Shown here: positions 7,606 to 13,264 of the stretch, piece after piece
How the letters are laid out: every line of letters starts with the position of its first letter
Position numbering within the stretch: position 1 is the first letter of the stretch
Assembly (NCBI GenBank): GCA_943324415.2
Contig: CALPLN020000038.1
Coordinates: forward strand, 1 to 13,264
Source: Sediminibacterium ginsengisoli
GTDB taxonomy: Bacteria; Bacteroidota; Bacteroidia; Chitinophagales; Chitinophagaceae
Direction: 5' to 3'
DNA length: 13,264 nt
Position numbers and translations under genes: made by a program
Notes under the pieces: generated by a model
Database searches by the model: none
What the model was told of the DNA's origin: nothing
What the model saw: only the letters and a program-made list of their open reading frames with translations

Positions 7606-8506
7606 TCATAAAGCGATCATTGTAGACAAGGTTGTTAAGTCCTATGTAAATGGCAAAAAGAAGACCATAGCGCTAGATCAAATTAGTTTTGAAGTAGCTG
7701 CTGGCTCTTTATTTGGGCTCATAGGTCCTGATGGCGCAGGAAAGACTAGCTTATTTAGGATATTAACTTCATTGCTTTTGCCAGATGAAGGAACAGTCAT
7801 GGTGGATGGATTGAATGTGCAAACAGAATACAAGACATTAAGACAAAGAATTGGGTACATGCCTGGCAAGTTCTCTTTGTATCAGGATCTAACAATACAA
7901 GAGAATATTGAGTTCTTTGCGAGTTTGTTCGGCACTACATTCGAAGAGAATTACGACCTCATTAAAGATTTATATATTCAGATAGCACCATTCAAAGACC
8001 GACGTGCAGGAAAATTATCTGGAGGGATGAAGCAGAAATTAGCTTTATGTTGTGCTTTGATTCATCGTCCAACAATTTTATTTTTAGATGAACCTACCAC
8101 TGGTGTGGACGCAGTTTCAAGAAAAGAATTTTGGGAGATGCTACAGCTACTTAAGGCAGAGGGGATTACAATTGTTGTTTCAACACCTTATATGGATGAA
8201 GCTACTTTATGTGACCAAGTTGCTTTAATACAAGAAGGGAAAATACTTGGCATTGATACGCCAGAACATATCATTGAAGGTTTTGACAAAGCAATTTATG
8301 CTATCAAATCTCCTAATATGTTGCAACTTTTAAAGCTGCTTGAAAAAGATCCGGCTATCGAACACGTATATCCATTTGGAGAGTTTCATCATATGGTAAT
8401 GAAACAAAAAGAGGTAGTTATAACAATTCCAGAAGATGCAGTCATGCATAAGATCAGGCCTAATATAGAAGACGTATTTATTGATTTAATGAGAAGCCAT
8501 GCATAA
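7586..8506 (+). CDS. ABC exporter ATPase, first of pair (YbhF N-half-like)
   Basis: This 306-residue cytoplasmic nucleotide-binding subunit contains Walker A GPDGAGKT (47-54), signature LSGGM (144-148) and Walker B FLDEP with Asp168 and Glu169. The H-loop reads STPYMDEA: Pro201 stands where the catalytic histidine normally lies. A C-terminal tail of about 75 residues (from about 230) ends in a family-typical EDVFIDLM segment. GPDGAGKT also resembles the first ATPase domain of tandem proteins such as YbhF. I chose the ATG at 7586; a TTG nine bases earlier is less likely. The gene overlaps the adaptor gene by 20 bp and the next ATPase gene by 8 bp, so translation is tightly coupled. With its normal signature but defective H-loop, it probably pairs with the next ATPase. 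The exported substrate is unknown. Confidence 0.92.
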   Translation: MAKLNSNHKAIIVDKVVKSYVNGKKKTIALDQISFEVAAGSLFGLIGPDGAGKTSLFRILTSLLLPDEGTVMVDGLNVQTEYKTLRQRIGYMPGKFSLYQDLTIQENIEFFASLFGTTFEENYDLIKDLYIQIAPFKDRRAGKLSGGMKQKLALCCALIHRPTILFLDEPTTGVDAVSRKEFWEMLQLLKAEGITIVVSTPYMDEATLCDQVALIQEGKILGIDTPEHIIEGFDKAIYAIKSPNMLQLLKLLEKDPAIEHVYPFGEFHHMVMKQKEVVITIPEDAVMHKIRPNIEDVFIDLMRSHA

Positions 8507-9239
8507 TAAAGCAATCATAGTAGATAAGCTATCCAAACAGTTTGGAGACTTTAAAGCAGTGGATGAAATAAGCTTTGAAGTTGCAAAGGGAGAAATATTT
8601 GGATTTTTAGGCGCCAATGGTGCAGGGAAAACAACTGCTATGAAAATGCTTTGCGGACTATCTATGCCAACAAGTGGAAACGCTATGGTGGCTGGGTTTG
8701 ATGTCTATAAAGACAATGAATCCATTAAAAAGAATATTGGTTACATGAGTCAGAAGTTTTCATTGTATGAAGACTTAACTGTAAGAGAAAACATTAAGTT
8801 CTATGCTGGCATCTATGGAATCGCGTCAGCAGTTATAGTAGAAAAGACAAAGCAATTATTGCTGCAATTAAATTTAGAAAAAGAAGCCGATTTGTTAGTA
8901 GGGCAATTGCCTTTGGGATGGAAACAAAAACTAGCGTTTTCTGTAGCAATTTTTCATGAACCACAAATCGTGTTTCTTGATGAACCTACGGGAGGTGTAG
9001 ATCCTATCACAAGGCGTGAATTCTGGAATTTAATTTATGATGCAGCAGCTGCCGGAATCACCATATTTGTGACTACACATTATATGGATGAAGCCGAATA
9101 TTGCAATAGGGTATCAATTATGGTGGATGGGAAAGTAGAGGCCTTGGATACCCCTGCAAATTTAAAGCAGCAATTTAATGTACAAAGTATGGATGAAGTT
9201 TTCCTTCATCTGGCAAGAAAAGCAAAACGTACCGAATAG
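8499..9239 (+). CDS. ABC exporter ATPase, second of pair (YbhF C-half-like)
   Basis: This 246-residue nucleotide-binding subunit has Walker A GANGAGKT (38-45), Walker B FLDEP with Asp161 and Glu162, and an intact H-loop TTHYMDEA with His194. The ABC signature is degenerate: LPLGW (137-141) replaces LSGGQ. From memory, similar LPLG-type signatures occur in the second ATPase domain of YbhF/RbbA-type proteins, so this is likely a conserved trait and not damage. Its defect complements that of the preceding ATPase, as expected of an obligate heterodimer. The N-terminus (KAIIVDKLSKQFG) is very similar to that of the preceding ATPase (KAIIVDKVVKSY), which suggests an old duplication. The start overlaps the previous stop by 8 bp (ATGCATAA), and the first permease gene begins one base after this stop. 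Confidence 0.92.
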   Translation: MHNKAIIVDKLSKQFGDFKAVDEISFEVAKGEIFGFLGANGAGKTTAMKMLCGLSMPTSGNAMVAGFDVYKDNESIKKNIGYMSQKFSLYEDLTVRENIKFYAGIYGIASAVIVEKTKQLLLQLNLEKEADLLVGQLPLGWKQKLAFSVAIFHEPQIVFLDEPTGGVDPITRREFWNLIYDAAAAGITIFVTTHYMDEAEYCNRVSIMVDGKVEALDTPANLKQQFNVQSMDEVFLHLARKAKRTE

Positions 9240-9240
9240 C

Positions 9241-10347
9241 ATGAAGCAATTTTATCATTTTATAGTCAAAGAGTTCTATCATATTTTTAGGGATAGAAAA
9301 ACCTTGTTCATCTTGTTGGGGATGCCCATGGTGCAGATTATTATTTTTGGTTTTGCCTTGACCAACGAGGTAAAAAATACAAAAATCACCATAATCAATC
9401 AATCCGAAGGCGCTTCTGCTGCTAGACTCGTCCAAAAAATTGAGTCAAGTAGGTATTTCGAATTATATAGTCAAAGTACTGATGCAGCTCAAATCGATAG
9501 ATTATTTAAGAAGGGGGCGGTCAAAATAGCATTGGTTATCCCAAATGATTTTGATCCAAGCATTGTGAATCAAAATAAAGGTCAATTGCAAATTATAGCA
9601 GATGCAACAGATCCGAATGTAGCCACAGCGTTGACCAATTATCTTTCAGTTATTGTACAAGATTTTCAAAAAGAACTAAATTCCAATAACACGATTCCCT
9701 ATAAGATGGATGTAGAAGCTAGGATGATGTACAATCCACAACTTAAAGGTGCTTACAACTTTGTGCCTGGCGTGATGGCTATGGTGTTATTATTGGTTTG
9801 CACGATGATGACTGCCTTAACAGTGGTTCGAGAAAAAGAGTTGGGAAATATGGAAATTTTATTAGCCTCTCCAATCAATCCAATTAAGATAATTCTAGCA
9901 AAAGCGGTCCCTTATTTATTACTTTCAATTATCAATATCACCACTATATTGTTACTTAGTTATTTTGTATTAGATGTGCCTATTAATGGGAATCTATTTT
10001 TATTATATGCAGAAAGTATCCTGTTTATTATGGTTTCATTGGGCCTTGGATTGCTTATTTCTGCTGGTACAGATTCTCAACAATCTGCTATGTTTATTTC
10101 ATTAGTTGCGATGTTCTTGCCAACGGTCATGTTTAGCGGATTTATTTTCCCTATCGAAAACATGCCGTTACCTCTCAGGATAATTTCTAATTTTATTCCG
10201 GCAAAGTGGTTTTTTATCATTGTCAAGTCTGTCATGATTAAAGGTGTTGGGCTTAAATTAATCTGGAAAGAGACACTTATTCTAACTTGTATGATGCTTT
10301 TCTTTTTTGGCATGGCAATTAAAAAATTCAAAATCAGATTAGCATGA
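9241..10347 (+). CDS. ABC-2 type exporter permease, first of pair (YbhS/YbhR-like)
   Basis: This 368-residue inner-membrane subunit would form half of the export pathway. The topology is that of ABC2_membrane_3 proteins: one segment at about 21-40, a large periplasmic domain (about 41-172), then five segments (about 174-195, 222-245, 255-275, 283-305 and 345-361). The cytoplasmic coupling motif VREKELGNMEILLASPI (196-212) and the re-entrant SGFIFPIENMP (299-309) are characteristic. I chose the ATG at 9241 over an earlier in-frame ATG at 9178. The former lies one base after the ATPase stop and gives the standard start with a short amphipathic helix (KEFYHIFRDRKT). The stop overlaps the next start (ATGA). 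With the second permease it should form a heterodimer, as in YbhS-YbhR. Confidence 0.9.
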   Translation: MKQFYHFIVKEFYHIFRDRKTLFILLGMPMVQIIIFGFALTNEVKNTKITIINQSEGASAARLVQKIESSRYFELYSQSTDAAQIDRLFKKGAVKIALVIPNDFDPSIVNQNKGQLQIIADATDPNVATALTNYLSVIVQDFQKELNSNNTIPYKMDVEARMMYNPQLKGAYNFVPGVMAMVLLLVCTMMTALTVVREKELGNMEILLASPINPIKIILAKAVPYLLLSIINITTILLLSYFVLDVPINGNLFLLYAESILFIMVSLGLGLLISAGTDSQQSAMFISLVAMFLPTVMFSGFIFPIENMPLPLRIISNFIPAKWFFIIVKSVMIKGVGLKLIWKETLILTCMMLFFFGMAIKKFKIRLA

Positions 10348-11462
10348 GCCCATTAAGATATATTCTTGAAAAGGAATTCAAACAAATTTTCCGAAATCCG
10401 GCTATCTTGAAAGTAATTTTTGTGATGCCAGTGATCCAGCTAATTGCGCTTCCAATGGCGGCAGACTATGAAATTAAAAATATCAATATTGCCGTGATAG
10501 ATCGTGACCATAGTTCGGTGTCTAATAAATTAGTTCAGAAAATCACAGCATCTAATTATTTTAAACTAGTTGATTACAATAGCGATTTTGATGCCTCCAT
10601 GGAGTTGATTGAAAATGACAAAGCAGATTTGATTCTCGAAATACCTAAAAATTTTGAATCCAACTTATACAAGGAAAAGGAAACTAAACTATTCTTAGCC
10701 GTTAATGCAATCAATGGCGTTAAAGCAAATCTAGGTGCTGCTTATATGACCAATATTGTACAAGCATACAATGCAGATTTTAGAATACAAACAATTACAC
10801 CTGGCAGGTTCAATGAACTGCCCATTTTTGAGATTAGTTCTACCAATTGGTACAATCCAAAAATGAATTATAAGATATTTATGGTCCCTGGCATTTTGGT
10901 TTTATTAATCACTATTGTAGGCATGAATTTATCCTCTATCAATATTGTCCGTGAAAAAGAAATGGGTACAATTGAACAAATCAATGTAACACCCATCAAG
11001 AAAATCCATTTTATTTTAGGGAAACTATTGCCGTTTTGGATCATTGGATTGGTTGTGATTAGTGTGGGATTTTTAATCGCATGGCTCATCTATGGCATCA
11101 TACCATTAGGCTCTTATTTTACATTATATCTTTTCGCGGCCATTTATCTTTTAGTTATTCTAGGTATTGGCTTGTTGATTTCAACCTATTCGGAAAATCA
11201 ACAACAAGCAATGTTGGTTACCTTTTTTTTAATGATGATTTTTGTATTGATGGGAGGCCTATATACTAGTATAGATAGCATGCCCGATTGGGCTAGATGG
11301 TTTACTAGGTTAAATCCGATTTCCTATTTTATCGAAGTGATGCGAATGGTCGTTTTAAAGGGTAGTGGTATTATAGATACAGGCAAGCAGTTTATAATTA
11401 TGATCATTTATGCAGTCGTGATTAATACATGGGCTGTTTTAAGTTATCAAAAAAGGGCTTAA
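10344..11462 (+). CDS. ABC-2 type exporter permease, second of pair (YbhS/YbhR-like)
   Basis: This 372-residue paralogue of the preceding permease has the same architecture. There is an N-terminal segment (about 21-38) after a KEFKQIFRNP helix, and a periplasmic domain to about 175. Five C-terminal segments follow, the last being about 350-366. The coupling motif is VREKEMGTIEQINVTPI (202-218), closer to the consensus than in the partner. The GGLYTSIDSMP block (304-314) corresponds to SGFIFPIENMP there. The start overlaps the preceding stop by 4 bp, giving coupled, probably equimolar synthesis. A dimer of the two permeases with the two ATPases would make the pump, joined to TolC by the adaptor. 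Such pumps export drugs, lipophilic compounds or cations in other bacteria; the cargo here cannot be told. Confidence 0.9.
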   Translation: MSPLRYILEKEFKQIFRNPAILKVIFVMPVIQLIALPMAADYEIKNINIAVIDRDHSSVSNKLVQKITASNYFKLVDYNSDFDASMELIENDKADLILEIPKNFESNLYKEKETKLFLAVNAINGVKANLGAAYMTNIVQAYNADFRIQTITPGRFNELPIFEISSTNWYNPKMNYKIFMVPGILVLLITIVGMNLSSINIVREKEMGTIEQINVTPIKKIHFILGKLLPFWIIGLVVISVGFLIAWLIYGIIPLGSYFTLYLFAAIYLLVILGIGLLISTYSENQQQAMLVTFFLMMIFVLMGGLYTSIDSMPDWARWFTRLNPISYFIEVMRMVVLKGSGIIDTGKQFIIMIIYAVVINTWAVLSYQKRA

Positions 11463-11472
11463 TTGAAATACT

Positions 11473-11868
11473 ATGCGAAAAATAATTTTATTTGATGGTG
11501 TCTGTAATTTTTGCAATCGAACGGTCAATACTATTTTAGTACATGATCGATCGGCTCATTTTCAATTTGCTCCGAACCAATCTGATGCTGCAAAAAAATT
11601 GATCCTTCAGTTTGGATTCAATGCGGATGCACTTAATTCTGTTATATTAATTGAAGGGGAGCATATTTTCACTAAAACTGACGCTGTCATTAAGATTGCG
11701 GGTAATTTATCAGGCTGGCCTTTTATGTTTAAATGGTTAAAGTTGATCCCTACACCAATACGCAACTTCGCCTATGATCTTGTTGCCAAAAATAGATATC
11801 GTTTATTCGGCAAAAGAGCATCATGCATGATTCCAGACAAATCGATACAGGATAGATTTCTTTTATAG
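11473..11868 (+). CDS. DCC-family (DUF393) thiol-disulfide oxidoreductase-like protein
   Basis: This small protein of 131 residues lacks a signal peptide and is probably cytoplasmic. The family signature D8-G-V-C11-N-F-C14 near the N-terminus provides a CxxC pair like that of thioredoxin-fold enzymes. The C-terminal half has the usual DAVIKI, a tryptophan-rich stretch, and YRLFGKRASCMIP with a third cysteine at about residue 117. Redox activity is predicted for the family from the CxxC, but biochemical roles are poorly defined. It starts 10 nt after the last permease gene with no terminator or promoter visible between, so it is probably the last gene of the efflux operon. Whether it works with the exporter is unknown. 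A hairpin terminator begins right after its stop. Confidence 0.88.
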   Translation: MRKIILFDGVCNFCNRTVNTILVHDRSAHFQFAPNQSDAAKKLILQFGFNADALNSVILIEGEHIFTKTDAVIKIAGNLSGWPFMFKWLKLIPTPIRNFAYDLVAKNRYRLFGKRASCMIPDKSIQDRFLL

Positions 11869-11903
11869 AAAGATTTTCCTTGAAGGTCAATCTTTATTTT
11901 TTT
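11869..11903 (+). terminator. Hairpin terminator between convergent genes
   Basis: AAAGATT (11869-11875) pairs with AATCTTT (11889-11895). Inside, CCT/AGG adds a short second stem. An A and seven Ts follow (11896-11903). It ends the plus-strand efflux operon. The right arm overlaps the stop codon of the minus-strand esterase gene. On the minus strand the hairpin is followed only by CTATAAAA, so termination in that direction is less convincing. Confidence 0.6.
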
Positions 11904-12709
11904 AACTGAAAAAACTTGTTAAAAAACATAATTTGATAATCAATATTGCCACTCCAATAAGTATAAGAGTGCATTCCAGGTCTTTCGATATAGTCATGGT
12001 TGATCTTTAATTGTAATAATTTTTGATGCAATGCGCGATTTACTGGCATAAAAAAATCATCTATTCCGCAATCTACAATAATGGCCAATTGATTATTGGT
12101 CAAAGATTCAACCTGATGCATGACAGTATAATCATTCCATCTTTCTTTGTTTGTTTCATATGCACCTAATGCATTTTTAATATCCCAATTATCTGGGAAT
12201 GGTCTAAAATCAACACCGCCTGATGTACTACCTGCTGCGCCAAACAGATCGGTATGTCTGATAGCAAGGAACATCGCGCCATGTCCGCCCATACTTAATC
12301 CTGTTATTGCTCTTGATGTTGACATTGCCTTAGTAGGGTAGTTCGCGTCTATATAAGGAACGAGTTCTTTGGTAATATAGGACTCGTATCTAATGGAACT
12401 ATCTATGGGGCTATCGAAATACCAACTTCCTTTACCTCCATCAGGGCAAACGAAAATTATTTTTAAATCATCGGCAGTCTTAGCCAATTGAGGTGAAATT
12501 TTACTCCATTGCGCATAATTCCCACCATAGCCATGCAGTAGATAAATAACAGGATATCCTTCTGTATTGGAAGCTCCAACACTAGGCTGTATTACCACAG
12601 CTTTTGTGGTTTTTTTTAGATGAAAACTTTTGATTTCTACCGTATCCACTGTACCTGCAATGGCTACCGTTCCAATAAAAATAAAAATGGCAATAAATAG
12701 TTTTTTCAT
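11894..12709 (-). CDS. Secreted alpha/beta-hydrolase esterase (esterase D/XynZ type)
   Basis: This 271-residue exported serine esterase has residues 1-18 as a signal peptide (hydrophobic core, cleavage near AIA|G). The hydrolase fold shows the oxyanion-region LLHGYGGN (57-64) and the nucleophile elbow G-L-S139-M-G-G. The likely acid is Asp217 in DCGIDDFF and the histidine is His247 in GMHSYTYW. These are in the order and spacing of the family that includes esterase D/S-formylglutathione hydrolase, mycolyltransferase-like antigens and the feruloyl/acetyl-xylan esterase domains of XynZ. The signal peptide argues against a formylglutathione role and favours an extracellular or periplasmic ester, for example on plant polysaccharide, but no other carbohydrate gene lies nearby. 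It is convergent with the efflux operon and divergent from the next gene. Confidence 0.88.
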   Translation of the reverse strand: MKKLFIAIFIFIGTVAIAGTVDTVEIKSFHLKKTTKAVVIQPSVGASNTEGYPVIYLLHGYGGNYAQWSKISPQLAKTADDLKIIFVCPDGGKGSWYFDSPIDSSIRYESYITKELVPYIDANYPTKAMSTSRAITGLSMGGHGAMFLAIRHTDLFGAAGSTSGGVDFRPFPDNWDIKNALGAYETNKERWNDYTVMHQVESLTNNQLAIIVDCGIDDFFMPVNRALHQKLLQLKINHDYIERPGMHSYTYWSGNIDYQIMFFNKFFQLKK

Positions 12710-12731
12710 AAACGTAATTTAGAGGTTCTTA

Positions 12732-12764
12732 TTGAACAAAAGCGCTATTTTTCGGGTAACTTTA
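12732..12764 (+). promoter_or_regulatory. Candidate promoter of the downstream secreted-protein gene
   Basis: TTG (12732-12734) and TAACTTTA (12757-12764) are 22 bp apart. This resembles the Bacteroidota TTG / TAnnTTTG pattern, with the last base of the -7 box differing. Transcription would start about 10 nt before the ATG at 12782. No equally good match is seen for the divergent esterase gene. Confidence 0.4.
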
Positions 12765-12781
12765 AGGCATATACAATCATT

Positions 12782-13234
12782 ATGAAATATTATAGCACCC
12801 TTTTCCTAGTGTTTTTCTCCCTTTTTGCTGTGGCGCAGAAAGATTCAACTAAGTCGGTTTATTTGACTAGGATCACAATGGATATTTCTGATATTCAGGA
12901 CCCACTGCTTTTTGCATCGGCGATAGATATCAGTTTAAAGCCTACCAAAATCAATGAAAAATATGCCACACATACCCTTTTAGGTAGTATGGAGATTGGA
13001 GATGTAAGAACAGTTCAATTGGATTTGATACCTCAAAAAATGGATAAATTAGCGATTACAAGTAGCCTTATTAATTTTAGCTTCAAATCAAGATCGGTGG
13101 ATGATTTTATCGGGATCTTTAATTTCATTTTTGAGTTTTCTGATGGATCAAATTACCCGTATCGTTTAGGTAGAATAGCCATCGGGAATGACATAAAATT
13201 AAACAGTATTTCACGTACCATTTATATTCGATAA
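12782..13234 (+). CDS. Small secreted protein of unknown function
   Basis: I do not recognise the family of this 150-residue protein. Residues 1-18 form a signal peptide (hydrophobic FLVFFSLFAVA, cleavage likely at AVA|Q), so it is exported. The mature part has alternating hydrophobic and polar residues (for example VQLDLIPQ, SLINFSFKS, GIFNFIFEFSD), which suggests a beta-rich, soluble domain. There are no cysteines, no lipobox and no further membrane segment. The end LNSISRTIYIR suggests a final strand and gives no sign of a type IX secretion tail. It is transcribed divergently from the esterase gene across a 72-bp gap, with its own candidate promoter. Length, signal peptide and normal base composition support a real gene. 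Nothing after its stop looks like a terminator within the window. Confidence 0.75.
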   Translation: MKYYSTLFLVFFSLFAVAQKDSTKSVYLTRITMDISDIQDPLLFASAIDISLKPTKINEKYATHTLLGSMEIGDVRTVQLDLIPQKMDKLAITSSLINFSFKSRSVDDFIGIFNFIFEFSDGSNYPYRLGRIAIGNDIKLNSISRTIYIR

Positions 13235-13264
13235 TTTTGAGCAAACATTGGCTATAGAAAATAC

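Noticed and set aside
9178..9240. Upstream ATG for the first permease
   Set aside because: It would overlap the ATPase gene by 62 bp and add residues before the standard permease N-terminus. ATG 9241 lies one base after the ATPase stop.
12147..12341. Short plus-strand ORF inside the esterase gene
   Set aside because: It is a shadow of the esterase frame with no recognisable domain. The opposite strand shows an intact catalytic triad.

Overview
The window looks like chromosomal DNA of a low-GC member of the Bacteroidota. The evidence is AT-rich codon use, signal peptides ending in A-Q, start codons with little Shine-Dalgarno sequence, and promoter boxes of the TAnnTTTG type. A chitinophaga-like or related lineage is possible, but the sequence alone does not settle this. 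There is no mobile element, CRISPR array, tRNA or rRNA.

Region 1 (1-4735) concerns membrane and metal transport. The 3' part of a secreted YSC84-type lipid-binding protein gene overlaps by 4 bp (ATGA) a complete P-type (P2-like) cation ATPase gene. A gene-free stretch of 378 bp follows, with two hairpin/T-tract structures. Next is an Nramp-superfamily divalent-metal transporter whose metal-site motifs differ from classical MntH (DPSG instead of DPGN, and no TM6 methionine).

Region 2 (4741-11868) is one compact efflux operon. The gene order is TetR regulator, TolC-type outer-membrane factor, lipoprotein HlyD-type adaptor, two ABC ATPases, two ABC-2 permeases and a DCC-family thiol oxidoreductase. 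Neighbouring genes overlap or lie 1-10 nt apart. The layout matches E. coli CecR-YbhGFSR, but the tandem ATPase YbhF is split into two genes and a dedicated TolC is included. A perfect 16-bp palindrome abuts a TAGTTTTG -7 box just before the TetR start and is the likely autoregulatory operator. The two ATPases carry complementary defects (H-loop in one, signature motif in the other). This predicts an obligate heterodimer with one competent and one degenerate ATP site.

Region 3 (11869-13264) holds a hairpin terminator between convergent genes and a minus-strand secreted esterase of the esterase D/XynZ type with an intact Ser-Asp-His triad. A divergent small secreted protein of unknown function follows.

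No wholly new system is evident. The points most worth a second look are the asymmetric split ATPase pair, the promoter/operator of the efflux operon, the unusual metal sites of the two metal transporters, and the tandem hairpins at 3301-3410.
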